From the NCBI GenBank assembly GCA_003521845.1, contig DPHB01000032.1, positions 15,519-79,518 on the forward strand: a stretch of DNA of 64,000 nt. Reading direction: 5' to 3'. The notes under the pieces are model-generated. The model was given only the letters and a program-made list of their open reading frames with translations, made no database searches and was not told the DNA's origin. Below, piece by piece: positions 17,997 through 30,330 of the stretch (position 1 is the first letter of the stretch; the number at the start of each line of letters is the position of its first letter). Source of the DNA: Oceanospirillaceae bacterium (lineage in GTDB: Bacteria; Pseudomonadota; Gammaproteobacteria; Pseudomonadales; Balneatricaceae). A program made the translations under genes and the position numbers.

Positions 17997-18833
17997 GTGG
18001 CTGGGCCCGCTGTTTATTTGCGTTACCTGTTTTGGTGGTTGTGGGTGGCTGGGGGGTTGGTGGTATTTATCACCTTGTTTGTTTGGCGCGTGACGCCTTG
18101 GTATTCCGTGCATCAAACGCTGCCCCAGGTTCCCTATGATGTTTTAGTCGCAGCGAGTCCTACAAATCAGGTTGTGGCTACGACCAACGAGGGGCTTTCT
18201 GCGCGGCAGTTGCAGCGGCGCTTGTTAGCTCATTTTGCTGAGCAAAGTGAAGCTCTGGAAAGTGAATATGACAGCGATTGGTTACTCTTGTCCGGGCACT
18301 TAACAGCAGCGCAATTGGTGTCATTGGGCACTTTGCCTATCTGGCCGGGCTGGCAATTGCAGCAGGTGGATTTAGTGCCAAAAGCGCAACATTGGTCTTT
18401 GCAAATGCGTTGGCAAATGGTTTCGCAAGAGGCCAGCAGGGCGCAGCAGGTACTAGTGGGGCCCCAACCAGAAGCTAATTTTGACGCCCGTATGTGGCGC
18501 ACTTCGGGCACTAATAGTGGACAGCTTGTGGGCCGCGTAAATGATCAAATTGGTGCTAAGGCGGATGTGCCCTTGGTGGATTTTTCGAGCTGGCGTTATG
18601 TCGGCTTTGTTCGCGATGCGCAGGGCATTGGTGCTTGGCTAAGTCACCATCAGGAGGGTCACAGTAGGCCTCTATATTGCTTCGTACGAGTGGGTGATAA
18701 ATGCCACGGCATACCGGTTCTGAAAATTGATGAGCAAGCATTAATTGTGCATGGCCGGAAGTTACAGAGGGCACAGGCTTGGCGCTTGCCGATGGCTACA
18801 TCAGGGAGGATGGCGAATGCAGGGGCAAATTAA
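17997..18833 (+). CDS. PilO-like protein with a C-terminal PilP-like domain (apparent fusion)
   Basis: The 278 residues occupy the place where two genes, pilO and pilP, are expected. A membrane helix lies at about residues 9-30. A Gln-rich periplasmic stretch with an alpha/beta pattern (about 60-145) resembles PilO. The last third (FSSWRYVGFVRDAQGIGAWL ... IPVLKIDEQALIVHG) has the short beta-sandwich pattern of PilP. PilP normally has its own lipoprotein signal, which is absent here. The start codon is GTG, two bases after the pilN stop. I infer a PilO-PilP fusion from gene order and weak pattern match. Confidence 0.55.
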   Translation: MAGPAVYLRYLFWWLWVAGGLVVFITLFVWRVTPWYSVHQTLPQVPYDVLVAASPTNQVVATTNEGLSARQLQRRLLAHFAEQSEALESEYDSDWLLLSGHLTAAQLVSLGTLPIWPGWQLQQVDLVPKAQHWSLQMRWQMVSQEASRAQQVLVGPQPEANFDARMWRTSGTNSGQLVGRVNDQIGAKADVPLVDFSSWRYVGFVRDAQGIGAWLSHHQEGHSRPLYCFVRVGDKCHGIPVLKIDEQALIVHGRKLQRAQAWRLPMATSGRMANAGAN

Positions 18834-20022
18834 ACGGCAGCAATATCAGATTTACCCAATACGGCTAGTGTTTTTATTGAGCTGGTTGGTCTTGGCTGGC
18901 GTTCGCGCAGAAGATCGAGTTGATGTGCAGGCCATGGATATGCCTGTACAGCAGATTTTTGTGCGTTTGGCAGCAGCGGCTAACGTCAACCTAGTTATGC
19001 AGGGCGACTTGGATTTTCCAGTGCACCTTCTATGGCAGCAATTGTCGGCTAGGGAAGCCATACAGTTGTTGTGTCGTATGCCTGAAGTGCATTGTTACTG
19101 GCAACCAAGCGGCGCGTTACTGGTCACTGCTCAAGCCATTGAGCCTGTGCACGAGCTGCAAATTGTTACCGTGCCTTTACACTTTGCGCAGGCTGAACAG
19201 GTGGCGCAGCAGTTGCAGTTGCATATGGAATTGCTGGCCGGTGGCCAGCTATTGGTGGATAAGCGTAGTCAAAATCTATTGCTGCGGGTGCCAAACCAGC
19301 AGGTGCAGCCATTGTTACAGTTGATTAAAGGGCTCGACCAGCCAGTGCAACAGCTGCACATAGAAGCGCGCATTGTTATTGCTAGTAGCGATGTTGGGGC
19401 TAGTTTGCGGCAAGGCTTGGGTATGCAGTTGAGTAATCGCAATGGCACCCAGGGCGATGCGGCTGAACTAATCATGCTTGGTGCGGATGGTTTGGCGGCT
19501 TTGCAAATGGGTGTTGTGGCAAGTCACATATTGCTGAACCTTGAGTTGGCAGCGATGGAGGCCAGTGGTCAGGTATTAACCTTGGCTCAGCCACAAGTGG
19601 TGGTGCAAGAGGGGCAGCTAGGCCGTATCGAAACAGGACAAGAAGTGCCCTACGTAATGGAGCAAGATGGTAATCAAAGCCGGCAATGGAAGCAGGCCGT
19701 GCTGGGGTTGAGTGTGACACCGAGAGTCTTGCCCGACAATGAGGTAGAGCTGGATTTGTCGGTAGTGCAAGATTCAGTTGGGGAGTTGTTGGCAAATGGC
19801 GAATTAGCGCTTAATACCCATCGCCTACAAACCCGAGTAAAGCTGGGTTTAGGGCAAACCTTAGTGCTAGGTGGGGCTTTATATGAGCAGCAATTACAAC
19901 GCTTGTTAAGCAACCCTGCGTGGATGTCTTTGCCCTTCTTTGGTAAATGGATGCAAGACAAAAAGCAGGAGTCGCAGCGCTTTGAATTGTTGATATTTGT
20001 GACCCCAAGGCAGGTGAACTAG
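18817..20022 (+). CDS. pilQ: Short secretin, PilQ/HofQ type
   Basis: The 401-residue product has a signal peptide (hydrophobic core ending near GVRA), N0/N1-type domains (VQAMDMPVQQIFVRLA; a second repeat around VPLHFAQAEQV) and a secretin domain with GQEVPYV, LGLSVTPRVL, a TRVKLGLGQTLVLGG strand and the closing FELLIFVTPR. It lacks the AMIN domains of long PilQ proteins and has the length of E. coli HofQ and Haemophilus ComE. GGGAGGA six bases upstream fixes the start at 18817, inside the previous gene (17-base overlap). It should form the outer-membrane pore of the system. Confidence 0.85.
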   Translation: MQGQIKRQQYQIYPIRLVFLLSWLVLAGVRAEDRVDVQAMDMPVQQIFVRLAAAANVNLVMQGDLDFPVHLLWQQLSAREAIQLLCRMPEVHCYWQPSGALLVTAQAIEPVHELQIVTVPLHFAQAEQVAQQLQLHMELLAGGQLLVDKRSQNLLLRVPNQQVQPLLQLIKGLDQPVQQLHIEARIVIASSDVGASLRQGLGMQLSNRNGTQGDAAELIMLGADGLAALQMGVVASHILLNLELAAMEASGQVLTLAQPQVVVQEGQLGRIETGQEVPYVMEQDGNQSRQWKQAVLGLSVTPRVLPDNEVELDLSVVQDSVGELLANGELALNTHRLQTRVKLGLGQTLVLGGALYEQQLQRLLSNPAWMSLPFFGKWMQDKKQESQRFELLIFVTPRQVN

Positions 20023-20339
20023 CGAACGTTCATAAATATGCCAGCAATAGTTGCAAAATTCGTTCTCATGACTATCGTCTTAGTGCTTGAATTTGCTATG
20101 CTTAATCCCCATATTAGGAGTTACTTTTAATCTGCTCGTCTTGAGCATTTTAAATCGCTCTTTTGCGCTACTCAGGTAGCGCCCTATAGTCACGAAAATA
20201 CACTCGTGTATCCCACCCACGTCTGTCGTAAAACCGGTGCGTTTGCTAGTCTCGGGTAAAGCTTGGTGATGGAGTCGTTGAATCAGTTGTAGTATTGGTT
20301 GGACGGGTGGTGTGTATTTACAAACAATGGATTCTAAAT
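20023..20339. other. Intergenic region before aroK, with a hairpin
   Basis: About 317 bases without a convincing gene. GCGCTAC (20165-20171) pairs perfectly with GTAGCGC (20176-20182) around TCAG; only a few scattered T follow, so it is at best a weak terminator of the pil cluster. The aroK promoter must lie here, but I cannot point to a clear -35/-10 pair. Confidence 0.5.
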
Positions 20340-20855
20340 GTGAATATATTTTTGGTTGGCCCAATGGGGGCAGGTAAAAGCACAATAGGCCGTCAATTGG
20401 CGCGCGAATTAAAATTGAAGTTCATCGATACTGATCGTGAAATCGAAGATCGTTCTGGGGCTGATATCCCGTGGATTTTTGACATGGAAGGTGAAGCTGG
20501 CTTTCGCAAACGCGAAGCCAATATCGTGGCCGAACTAACGCAATTGCGTGACGTGGTTATCGCGACCGGTGGCGGTGCGGTAGAAACGCCGGAAAATCGC
20601 CAGCATCTTTCTGCCCGTGGCACGGTGATTTATTTGTACGCTACGGTTGACCAGCAAGTGGAGCGGACGTCAAAAGACAAAAATCGCCCACTCTTACAAA
20701 ATGAAGACCCACGCCAGGTGCTAGAAGAGCTATTTGATCATCGGCATCCCTTGTATGAAGAAGTGGCCGATATTACTGTGGCAACCGGTGCTCAAAATCC
20801 TCGCACTCTTGCCGCTGACATTATTAAGCAAATTGAAGCCCTGCGTTCTTTGTAA
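20340..20855 (+). CDS. aroK: Shikimate kinase I
   Basis: It phosphorylates shikimate in the chorismate pathway. The 171 residues contain the P-loop [15 protein letters not shown], the shikimate-binding DTDREIE and FRKREA segments, GGGAVE, and the lid residues KNRPLL. The frame is open from 20295 (TTG), but the family starts just before [11 protein letters not shown], so I chose the GTG at 20340; its ribosome binding site is poor, and the GTG codons at 20307 or 20310 are alternatives. It is the first gene of aroK-aroB-damX. Confidence 0.95.
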   Translation: MNIFLVGPMGAGKSTIGRQLARELKLKFIDTDREIEDRSGADIPWIFDMEGEAGFRKREANIVAELTQLRDVVIATGGGAVETPENRQHLSARGTVIYLYATVDQQVERTSKDKNRPLLQNEDPRQVLEELFDHRHPLYEEVADITVATGAQNPRTLAADIIKQIEALRSL

Positions 20856-20881
20856 TTGATTAATAGCTAACGAGACATAAC

Positions 20882-21976
20882 ATGACTGCCGTAACCAAGA
20901 CCCTACACGTTGACTTAGGTGAGCGTAGCTACCCTATTTATATCGGGGCTGGGTTGCTGCAGCAGGCGTCTCTGTTGCGCGATCATATTAAGGGTAAGCA
21001 GGTATTGGTGGTGACTAATACCACTGTTGCGCCTTTATATTTGCCGCAAGTTATGGACTCTTTGCAAGGCTTGCAGGCCGAGAGTTTGGTGTTGCCAGAT
21101 GGCGAATCTTATAAGACCCTTGATACGGTCAATATGATTTTCGATCGCCTATTGGAGTTACGTCATAATCGCACCACTACCTTGATTGCCTTAGGTGGTG
21201 GGGTCATTGGCGACATGACTGGTTTTGCTGCTGCGGCTTATCAGCGCGGTGTCGATTTTATTCAAATTCCGACCACGATGCTGTCCCAAGTGGATTCTTC
21301 TGTGGGTGGTAAAACTGGTGTTAACCATGCTCGCGGTAAGAACATGATTGGTGCCTTTTATCAGCCCCAGTGTGTGTTGATTGATACCGATAGCTTGTCT
21401 ACTTTACCGGCACGGGAGCTTAGTGCTGGTGTGGCAGAAGTGATTAAGTATGGTCTGTTGGGTGATGCCAATTTTTTTGCTTGGCAAGAACAGTACATTG
21501 ATCAATTGATGAGCTTGCAGCAAGAGCAGGTGGTGTATGCCATCCACCGTTCTTGTCAGATGAAAGCGGAAATTGTCGCTGCCGATGAGCGCGAACAAGG
21601 TTGTCGTGCCTTGCTTAACTTGGGGCATACGTTTGGTCATGCCATTGAAACGGAACAAGGTTATGGTAACTGGTTGCATGGCGAAGCCGTCGGTGCGGGC
21701 ATGGCCATGGCGGCTGATCTATCTCACCGTTGTGGCTGGTTAGATGCAACGTCTCTGGAACGTATAGCAAGCCTGTTACAGCGTGCTCAACTACCCAGTT
21801 GGGCGCCTGCGGATATGACCGCTGAGGCTTTTATGGCCCACATGGCGATAGATAAAAAAGTCACTGACGGTCAGTTGCGGTTAGTGTTAATGACCGCTAT
21901 TGGTGAGGCTATCCTAAGCAGCGACTTTGCACCACAACTCTTGCAGCAAACGCTGCAGGTAAGCCGAGCCAACTAA
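20882..21976 (+). CDS. aroB: 3-dehydroquinate synthase
   Basis: NAD- and zinc-dependent enzyme of the shikimate pathway, 364 residues (E. coli 362). [14 protein letters not shown] (NAD loop), [26 protein letters not shown] and the zinc-ligand segment [11 protein letters not shown] are all present. It lies 26 bases after aroK, and the damX-like gene begins two bases after its stop. Confidence 0.97.
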   Translation: MTAVTKTLHVDLGERSYPIYIGAGLLQQASLLRDHIKGKQVLVVTNTTVAPLYLPQVMDSLQGLQAESLVLPDGESYKTLDTVNMIFDRLLELRHNRTTTLIALGGGVIGDMTGFAAAAYQRGVDFIQIPTTMLSQVDSSVGGKTGVNHARGKNMIGAFYQPQCVLIDTDSLSTLPARELSAGVAEVIKYGLLGDANFFAWQEQYIDQLMSLQQEQVVYAIHRSCQMKAEIVAADEREQGCRALLNLGHTFGHAIETEQGYGNWLHGEAVGAGMAMAADLSHRCGWLDATSLERIASLLQRAQLPSWAPADMTAEAFMAHMAIDKKVTDGQLRLVLMTAIGEAILSSDFAPQLLQQTLQVSRAN

Positions 21977-21978
21977 GC

Positions 21979-23583
21979 ATGGCAACGGCCCAGCAAGCGA
22001 AAGTTAACTTAGCTGGGGCCTATGCGGCTTTTCAGCGCCGGCAACAATCCCCAGGCAATCTAGCGCCCAATATTATCGAATACCAAGCGCCAGCGCGCAT
22101 GCGTCAGTTAGACACGCTGCTGCACCTTAGTCACTTTTCTGATTATCTAGTGTTGCTGACCGCGCCTGCTGGCAGCGGTAAGAGCATTTTTGCGCAGCAA
22201 TTCTTACGTGTTCAGCCTACCGATACTTGTGTTGTTCAGCTAACGCCAGAAGAAACATTGAGTGGCCCACGCCTAGTGCGGGAAATAGTTGCCCAGCTGC
22301 CCATAGAGGTGCCAAAACATGCCTCTTTAGAGCAATCTATCCTAGCCTTGCAAGACTTGTCGATGAGCCTAGCGGCTAACGATCAAATCTTATTGTTGGT
22401 GATTGATGATGCGCATTGGTTGGCAGATGATGCCTTAGAATTGCTGGCTAACGTGATCCCTCATAGTGCTCCAGCAGATGCGCGGCCGCATGTAGTGTTG
22501 TTTGCCGAACCAGTGTTGGTGGAACGCTTTGAGACGCCGCAGTTTAATGAACTACGCCAAGAGCGGTTTTATCAACTTACCCTGGCGCCCTTTAGTCAGG
22601 CTGATAGTCGAGAGTTTTTACGTCAGTTGGTGGCTGATTTAGGTTTGCCAGGTGATGCTGATATTCATGCAGCACAACTGGACCAATTGCATGAGATGGC
22701 AAAAGGTGTGCCTGGCTATCTGGATATGTTGATGCGCCAGGCCCTGAGCCAAGGCGGCCTGCAAAACGCCGCTAATGGCCTACCAGTGTGGCATATATCC
22801 GCTATCGCTCTTGTCTTGGTTGCTCTGTTAAGTTTGTGGTGGCTCAATAGGGAGGTGGTTGATGAATTTGACCTGGCTGGCCATGCGTCAGTAGAGCTAG
22901 GCGCGCAAGCAACGGCCTTTCCAGAGCCTGTATCAAGTGGCACTCTCAAGCCTTTGCCTGTATTGGAACCGCTAGTTTTGTCGCCAGAGCCTGAGTTTAA
23001 TCCGCGGCAACCACAAGAGGTGGAAGCGGCCACCGAGGTATTGCCCGTGGCAGAGGGTCTGGTGGATCCACAACAACAACAGCAAATCGATGATTTATTG
23101 CAGCAAAGCGAGGCTTTGCATGAGCAGCTGCAGCAAGCCGCTGTGCAGATGTCTCAGGTATCGCCTGAGGCCACTCTGCCGGTGCCGCAACAGGCGGTTG
23201 TCACCCCACAGTCTGAGCCTGTTGCATCAGTCCAGCCAGCAACAATTGAGGTGGCTAAGCGACTGAATGACATAGAACAACGTTTTATGGCATTGCCAAA
23301 AGAACATTATTCTTTGCAAGTGCTTGGTGCTCGATATGAAGCTACAGCTAAACAGTTTCTAACTAGTTTGGGGGCGGTTAAATTACCCGTTTATGTGCTA
23401 GAGCTTGAACGCGGTGGGGAGCCATGGTTTGTGGTTTTGGTGGGTGACTTTGTGAGCCAGCGCGATGCGCGCAATGCGATCGAAAATTTGCCGCAAAAAG
23501 TGCGCAACCTGCAGCCTTGGGCAAGACCGGTGACTAAATTACAACAACAGCTTGTAAATAAAATTAACGCAGGTGGTGAATAA
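21979..23583 (+). CDS. damX: DamX-like protein: AAA ATPase domain, membrane helix and SPOR domain
   Basis: The 534 residues have an N-terminal ExeA-like AAA domain with Walker A TAPAGSGKSIFAQQ (about residues 60-73) and Walker B LLLVIDDAHWL, then a single membrane helix (about 272-293, PVWHISAIALVLVALLSLWW). A long Pro/Glu/Gln-rich periplasmic linker and a C-terminal SPOR domain (about 445-525, YSLQVLGARYE and WFVVLVGDF) follow. SPOR domains bind septal peptidoglycan; DamX of E. coli localises to the division site and sits in the same aroK-aroB-damX operon. The full ATPase domain on the cytoplasmic side matches the Pseudomonas-type homologue. Confidence 0.85.
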   Translation: MATAQQAKVNLAGAYAAFQRRQQSPGNLAPNIIEYQAPARMRQLDTLLHLSHFSDYLVLLTAPAGSGKSIFAQQFLRVQPTDTCVVQLTPEETLSGPRLVREIVAQLPIEVPKHASLEQSILALQDLSMSLAANDQILLLVIDDAHWLADDALELLANVIPHSAPADARPHVVLFAEPVLVERFETPQFNELRQERFYQLTLAPFSQADSREFLRQLVADLGLPGDADIHAAQLDQLHEMAKGVPGYLDMLMRQALSQGGLQNAANGLPVWHISAIALVLVALLSLWWLNREVVDEFDLAGHASVELGAQATAFPEPVSSGTLKPLPVLEPLVLSPEPEFNPRQPQEVEAATEVLPVAEGLVDPQQQQQIDDLLQQSEALHEQLQQAAVQMSQVSPEATLPVPQQAVVTPQSEPVASVQPATIEVAKRLNDIEQRFMALPKEHYSLQVLGARYEATAKQFLTSLGAVKLPVYVLELERGGEPWFVVLVGDFVSQRDARNAIENLPQKVRNLQPWARPVTKLQQQLVNKINAGGE

Positions 23584-23896
23584 TTTTTACAAATTCGGCT
23601 ATCGTCGTCTAACAAGCGGTTATTTAGTAGGTAAATGGTGCAAATAAGGTGCGTTTTCTTGAATGGGGTTGGCTCTTCATATACCATGGCTGTCCATTTG
23701 CTTGATTAAAATATTTTATAAGCTCTGATTTGGAGCTTTGATTACAGCAGGTGTCGGAATCGAGAGCTTGTTGTGTCATACCAATACTAATGACTCCTTT
23801 TATACAAACTTCAATTTAGGTTCCAGGCGCTTGCTTCCTAGCGGTTGGTGATGCACGACAAGTTCGTCACGACCCCAGTTAGAAAGAGAGATACCC
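23584..23896. other. Intergenic region before gltB
   Basis: About 313 bases without a gene; it must contain the gltB promoter. A GGTGC-N7-GGTGC direct repeat (23637-23653) resembles one upstream of glnA at 2551-2565. AGAAAGAGAG just before the ATG is the ribosome binding region of gltB. No clear -35/-10 pair was found. Confidence 0.45.
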
Positions 23897-26800
23897 ATGA
23901 ACGCAGGTTTGTTTAATCCCCAAGAATTTAAAGACAACTGTGGTTTTGGTTTGATCGCCCATATGCATGGCGAGCCAAGTCACGATTTGTTACAAAAAGC
24001 CGTAGAGTCTTTGACTTGTATGACCCACCGTGGCGGCATTGCTGCCGACGGCAAAACCGGTGACGGTTGTGGTCTACTCATTCAAATGCCTGACAACTTT
24101 ATGCGTCAGGCGGCATATAATCTGTTCAATGAAGAGATGACCGAGTTTTTCGGTGTGGGCATGGTGTTTTTGTCTAAGGACGAAGACCAGGCCTCCCATT
24201 CTCGTAGTGTATTAAATCGCGCCTTGGAAGATAACGGCCTTGAAGTAGTAGGCTGGCGCGAAGTGCCAGTGGATGAGTCCTGCTTGGGCCCTATCGCGCA
24301 AGACGCCCTGCCAAAAATTGAACAGGTGTTTGTTAACAGCCCAGGTTTACGTGGTGAAATACTCGAAGCACGCTTGCTGGTAGCGCGTAAGACCACCATG
24401 TTTGCCATGAAAGGCGATAACGACTTTTACATTTGTAGCTTGTCGCATCGTGTTTTGTCTTACAAGGGCCTAATGATGCCGGTGGATCTGCCTGTGTTCT
24501 ATAAGGACCTAGGCAACCCCAATCTAGAAACCGCTATCTGTACTTTCCATCAGCGTTTCTCTACCAATACCTTGCCACGCTGGCAGTTGGCGCAGCCTTT
24601 CCGTTTCCTTGCTCACAATGGTGAAATTAACACCATTGATGGCAACCGCAACTGGGCCCGGGCGCGCCAAAACGTGCTGTCCACGATGCTGATTCCTGAG
24701 CTACAAGAGTTGGAAGGTGTGGTAAATACCACGGGTTCTGACTCCTCTAGTATGGATAACATGATTGAGTTGTTGGTGCTAGGCGGTATGGATGTATTCC
24801 GTGCTGTGCGTTTGATCATGCCGCCAGCATGGCAGAACGACGAGCTAATGGACCCTGATTTACGTGCCTTCTACGAATACAACTCCATGCACATGGAACC
24901 ATGGGATGGCCCTGCTGGTATGGTCATGAACACGGGTCGTTATGCGGTCTGTATGCTGGACCGTAACGGTTTGCGTCCATCGCGCTGGGTGATGACCAAA
25001 GATGGCTACCTAGTAACCGCATCAGAGATTGGTACTTTTGATTACGCCCCTGAAGACGTGGTTGCCAAAGGCCGAGTCGGACCGGGTCAAATTTTGGCGG
25101 TGGATACTCACACTGGTGAAGTGATGCATACGGCGGATATTGATGAGCGTTTGAAGGCGGCTCAGCCTTATAAAAAATGGTTGCGTAAATCGGCTATCCG
25201 CTTAGAAGGTACGCTTAACGAAGAACAATCTTTTGATGATTTCACTGAGTCAGAACTGAAGCAACACCAGAAGATGTATCAGGTTACCTTTGAAGAGCGT
25301 GACCAGGTATTACGTCCCTTAGCCGAATCGGGCCAAGAAGCCGTTGGTTCCATGGGTGACGATACGCCCATGGCGGTGTTGTCTAGCCGTGTACGTTCGG
25401 TGTATGACTACTTCCGTCAGCAGTTTGCTCAGGTCACCAACCCACCCATAGACCCGCTGCGTGAAGCCATTGTTATGTCCTTAGAGACTTGCTTGGGGCG
25501 TGAGCGTAATGTATTCCAAGAAGGCCCTGAGTTGGCCAAGCGTATTGTGCTAGGTTCGCCCGTGCTGTCGGCTAGCAAATATACTGACTTGCTACATATG
25601 AATGTGCCGGGTTTGCGTGTATTTAGCATCAACATCAACTACGATCCAGCGGTTGGCTTGGAACAGGCTATCAAAGATGTCTGCGCCGCAGCCGAAAATG
25701 CGGTACGTAAACGCAATACTATTATTATCCTGTCCGATCGCCAAATTGAAAAAGGTAAGCTGCCCATTCCTGCGGCCATGGCCACGGGTGCAGTGCATCA
25801 CCACCTAACCAACGAGGGTTTGCGTTGCGATGCAAATATTGTCGTTGACACGGGTAGTGCTCGTGATTCTCATCACTTTGCCGTATTGATTGGTTTTGGT
25901 GCTACGGCGGTTTACCCGTATTTAAGCTACCGCGTACTTAATGACATGGTGTCTAGTGGTGAAGTCGTGGGTAACCCCATTGATTGCCACAAAGCTTATC
26001 GTAAGGGTATCAACAAGGGCTTGTTGAAGATTTTATCCAAGATGGGTATTTCCACTATTGCTTCCTATCGTGGTGCTCAGTTATTTGAAGCCATCGGCAT
26101 GAGCAGCGACGTTGTTGCCATGTGCTTTAAAGGTGTGGCTAGCCGTATTGAAGGCGCCCGCTTTGTAGACTTCCAAGTGGAACAAGAAGCTTTGGCGGCA
26201 GAAGCATGGATTGAGCGCAAGCCGATTCAACAAGGTGGCTTGTTAAAGTATGTGCACGGTGGTGAATACCATGCTTATAACCCAGATGTTGTACAAACGG
26301 TACAAAAGGCTGTGCAGCACGGCGACTATGAAATCTATAAAGACTACGCCAAGCTGGTTAATGAGCGTGGTGTAGCTACCTTACGTGACTTGTTTAAGCT
26401 CAAGCAGGTGACACCCGTAGCTTTGGCTGAGGTTGAGCCTTTAGAAGCCATCTTTAAGCGTTTTGATAGTGCCGCCATGTCCTTGGGTGCCCTGTCCCCA
26501 GAAGCGCATGAAGCACTGGCTGTGGCCATGAACGAATTAGGCGGCCGTTCTAACTCGGGTGAGGGTGGTGAAGACCCAGCTCGTCACGGTTCCATGAAGC
26601 GTTCCAAGATTAAGCAGATTGCATCTGGCCGTTTTGGTGTCACACCAGAGTACTTAGCCAATGCTGAAGTGCTACAGATCAAAGTCGCTCAAGGCGCTAA
26701 GCCGGGTGAAGGTGGTCAGCTACCTGGTGGTAAGGTCAATGACCTGATTGCTACCCTGCGCTATTCGGTACCTGGCGTAACCTTGATTTCGCCACCCCCT

Positions 26801-28339
26801 CATCACGATATCTATTCCATTGAAGATTTAGCCCAGCTTATTTTCGATTTGAAGCAGGTTAACCCCACCGCGCAAGTTTCGGTGAAGCTAGTATCACGCC
26901 CTGGTGTTGGTACTATCGCGGCTGGTGTGGCCAAGGCCTATGCTGACTTGATTACCATCTCTGGTTATGACGGTGGTACGGCCGCCAGTCCGCTAACTTC
27001 TATCCGCTATGCGGGCTCTCCTTGGGAGCTAGGTTTGGCTGATGCGCATCAGGCTCTACGCGGTAATGGTTTACGTGGCAAAGTACGTGTGCAAACCGAT
27101 GGTGGTTTAAAGACCGGCCTTGATGTTATCAAAGCGGCAATCTTGGGTGCTGAGAGTTTTGGTTTTGGCACCTTACCGATGGTGGCCTTGGGTTGTAAGT
27201 ATCTACGTATTTGTCATTTGAACAACTGCGCTACTGGTGTGGCAACACAAAACCAGCAGCTACGTGATGAGCATTTCCGCGGCACCGTGGAAATGGTGAA
27301 GCACTTGTTTACCTTTATTGCCCAAGAAGTGCGCGAGCTAATGGCGCAATTGGGCGTGCGTAGCCTGGAAGAATTGGTAGGTCGTACTGAGTTACTTGAA
27401 ACTAGCCAAGGTTTGACTGCTAAGCAAAAGAACTTGGATTTGTCGCCCTTGCTGAGCACGGCTGGCATTGACCCTAGTCAGCCACAAACTTGTCAGCAGG
27501 AGCGTAACGCGCCGTATGACGTGGCGGCTATGAACCAGCGCATGATCGAAGACATGGAAGATGCCATCATCAACGCCAAGGGTGGTGAGTTTAGCTATGG
27601 CATCACTAACTGTGACCGCTCAGTGGGTGCGCGTGTGTCCGGTGCTATCGCTAAGCATCACGGCAACAAAGGACTGGTTGAGCATCCACTGGTTGTCAAT
27701 CTAAAGGGTGTGGCTGGTCTGAGCTTTGGTGTATGGAACGCCACAGGTCTGCATATGCGCCTAGAAGGTGATGCTAACGACTACGTCGGTAAGGGCATGG
27801 CTGGTGGTAAGCTGGTCATTTACCCGCCGCGGGTATCCCGTTTCCGATCTGAAGATACTGCCATCGTTGGTAACACCTGCTTATACGGTGCAACCGGTGG
27901 TACCTTGTTAGCAGCGGGTTGTGCCGGTGAACGTTTCGCCGTACGTAACTCGGGGGCGCATGCGGTTATCGAAGGCGCTGGTGATCACTGTTGTGAATAC
28001 ATGACCGGTGGTATGGTAACGGTACTAGGTGAAACTGGTTATAACTTTGGTGCAGGCATGACCGGTGGTTTTGCCTTCGTATTGGATATGGATCGCACCT
28101 TTGTGGATAAGTTTAACCCTGAGCTAATTGAAATTCGTCGTATCCGTGGCGAGTCCATGGAAGAGTACCGTAGTCATCTGCGCGGGATTTTGGCTGACTT
28201 TGCCGACGAAACGGGCAGTGAGTGGGGTAAAGAATTGAGCTACCACTTTGAAGATTACGTCAGCAAGTTCTGGTTGGTTAAGCCCAAGGCTACCAATTTA
28301 CAGCAGCTTTTGGCTAGCACGCGTTCTACTACTGAGTAA
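23897..28339 (+). CDS. gltB: Glutamate synthase (NADPH) large subunit
   Basis: With GltD it makes two glutamates from glutamine and 2-oxoglutarate. The 1480-residue precursor has a 14-residue propeptide and then the N-terminal nucleophile Cys ([11 protein letters not shown]) of the class II amidotransferase domain. The central domain, the FMN-binding domain ([28 protein letters not shown]), the 3Fe-4S cysteines in [15 protein letters not shown], and the C-terminal GXGXG beta-helix follow. gltD lies 99 bases downstream. Together with glnA in this window it completes the GS-GOGAT cycle. Confidence 0.98.
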   Translation: MNAGLFNPQEFKDNCGFGLIAHMHGEPSHDLLQKAVESLTCMTHRGGIAADGKTGDGCGLLIQMPDNFMRQAAYNLFNEEMTEFFGVGMVFLSKDEDQASHSRSVLNRALEDNGLEVVGWREVPVDESCLGPIAQDALPKIEQVFVNSPGLRGEILEARLLVARKTTMFAMKGDNDFYICSLSHRVLSYKGLMMPVDLPVFYKDLGNPNLETAICTFHQRFSTNTLPRWQLAQPFRFLAHNGEINTIDGNRNWARARQNVLSTMLIPELQELEGVVNTTGSDSSSMDNMIELLVLGGMDVFRAVRLIMPPAWQNDELMDPDLRAFYEYNSMHMEPWDGPAGMVMNTGRYAVCMLDRNGLRPSRWVMTKDGYLVTASEIGTFDYAPEDVVAKGRVGPGQILAVDTHTGEVMHTADIDERLKAAQPYKKWLRKSAIRLEGTLNEEQSFDDFTESELKQHQKMYQVTFEERDQVLRPLAESGQEAVGSMGDDTPMAVLSSRVRSVYDYFRQQFAQVTNPPIDPLREAIVMSLETCLGRERNVFQEGPELAKRIVLGSPVLSASKYTDLLHMNVPGLRVFSININYDPAVGLEQAIKDVCAAAENAVRKRNTIIILSDRQIEKGKLPIPAAMATGAVHHHLTNEGLRCDANIVVDTGSARDSHHFAVLIGFGATAVYPYLSYRVLNDMVSSGEVVGNPIDCHKAYRKGINKGLLKILSKMGISTIASYRGAQLFEAIGMSSDVVAMCFKGVASRIEGARFVDFQVEQEALAAEAWIERKPIQQGGLLKYVHGGEYHAYNPDVVQTVQKAVQHGDYEIYKDYAKLVNERGVATLRDLFKLKQVTPVALAEVEPLEAIFKRFDSAAMSLGALSPEAHEALAVAMNELGGRSNSGEGGEDPARHGSMKRSKIKQIASGRFGVTPEYLANAEVLQIKVAQGAKPGEGGQLPGGKVNDLIATLRYSVPGVTLISPPPHHDIYSIEDLAQLIFDLKQVNPTAQVSVKLVSRPGVGTIAAGVAKAYADLITISGYDGGTAASPLTSIRYAGSPWELGLADAHQALRGNGLRGKVRVQTDGGLKTGLDVIKAAILGAESFGFGTLPMVALGCKYLRICHLNNCATGVATQNQQLRDEHFRGTVEMVKHLFTFIAQEVRELMAQLGVRSLEELVGRTELLETSQGLTAKQKNLDLSPLLSTAGIDPSQPQTCQQERNAPYDVAAMNQRMIEDMEDAIINAKGGEFSYGITNCDRSVGARVSGAIAKHHGNKGLVEHPLVVNLKGVAGLSFGVWNATGLHMRLEGDANDYVGKGMAGGKLVIYPPRVSRFRSEDTAIVGNTCLYGATGGTLLAAGCAGERFAVRNSGAHAVIEGAGDHCCEYMTGGMVTVLGETGYNFGAGMTGGFAFVLDMDRTFVDKFNPELIEIRRIRGESMEEYRSHLRGILADFADETGSEWGKELSYHFEDYVSKFWLVKPKATNLQQLLASTRSTTE

Positions 28340-29878
<1,539 letters not shown>

Positions 29879-29883
29879 ATCTA

Positions 29884-29933
29884 GGGGACTGGCTTTTCTG
29901 GCTCGCGCAGCGAGGCAGAAGTGCCTGTCCCTT
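29884..29933. repeat. REP-like element, third copy
   Basis: It has the same ends as the element at 5826-5876: GGGGACTGGCT (29884-29894) and AGTGCCTGTCCCTT (29920-29933). The inside is different but again palindromic (TTCTGGCTCGC against GCGAGGCAGAA, one mismatch). It lies six bases after the gltD stop and may act as its transcript end. Confidence 0.7.
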
Positions 29934-29971
29934 CCAACCTTCCAACCTTCCAACCTTCCAACCTTCCAACC
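29932..29971. repeat. Tandem repeat, five copies of TTCCAACC
   Basis: Five exact head-to-tail copies of the octamer TTCCAACC. The first copy overlaps the end of the REP-like element by two bases. Such short exact arrays change length easily by slippage. Confidence 0.95.
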
Positions 29972-30045
29972 TGTGCCAATGACAGCACTAGTCTGCTAAC
30001 TCAGCGTGCCAAAATACCCACCTTGGCTGAGCCTGTTATGGGGCT

Positions 30046-30327
30046 TTAAGAAACTAGTTTTTTCTGTGCTGAAAATGGGCTTAGCCCTAGCCAAACTTGC
30101 ATGGAAGCCGCTATGGCCTTGGTGCCACTCAAGCGCATACGTGCACGCTCCTTCTTGACGGTCGTTAATCCCATCCAAATTGCAGTCATGGTTTTAAGGT
30201 CCGTGTTGACATAAAGATCGATATCGAATCCTGGGTCTACTGAACATAAGTCGACTTCACCGTTAGCTTCAACGACTAGCCACCAGCATTGCTTCGATTG
30301 ATAGGTTGTCAGGCACCATGTTAGCAA
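30046..30327 (-). pseudogene. C-terminal fragment of an HxlR-type winged-helix regulator
   Basis: The minus-strand frame (up to 93 codons) contains WWLVVEANGEVDLC, DPGFDIDLYV, TDLKTMTAIWMGL and WLGLSPF. In HxlR-family regulators these segments form the C-terminal, SCP2-like domain and follow a DNA-binding winged helix. The helix domain is missing: the similarity stops at about 30290, and the upstream bases belong to the promoter of the toxin-antitoxin pair. The C-terminus itself is intact, so the gene seems to have lost its 5' part when the accessory genes arrived. Expression of the rest is unlikely. Confidence 0.7.
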
Positions 30328-30330
30328 TAC

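Noticed and set aside
20165..20182. Possible tRNA or small RNA around the GCGCTAC hairpin
   Set aside because: No cloverleaf, no promoter and no terminator with a T run could be made out.
20080..20385. Minus-strand 101-codon frame in the gap before aroK
   Set aside because: It overlaps the aroK start, lacks a ribosome binding site and shows no family pattern; treated as non-coding.
29932..29971. Possible CRISPR-like array
   Set aside because: The unit is only 8 bases with no spacers and no cas genes; it is a simple tandem repeat.
29996..30178. Minus-strand 60-codon frame overlapping the HxlR fragment
   Set aside because: It is in a different frame from the recognisable HxlR segment and has no pattern.
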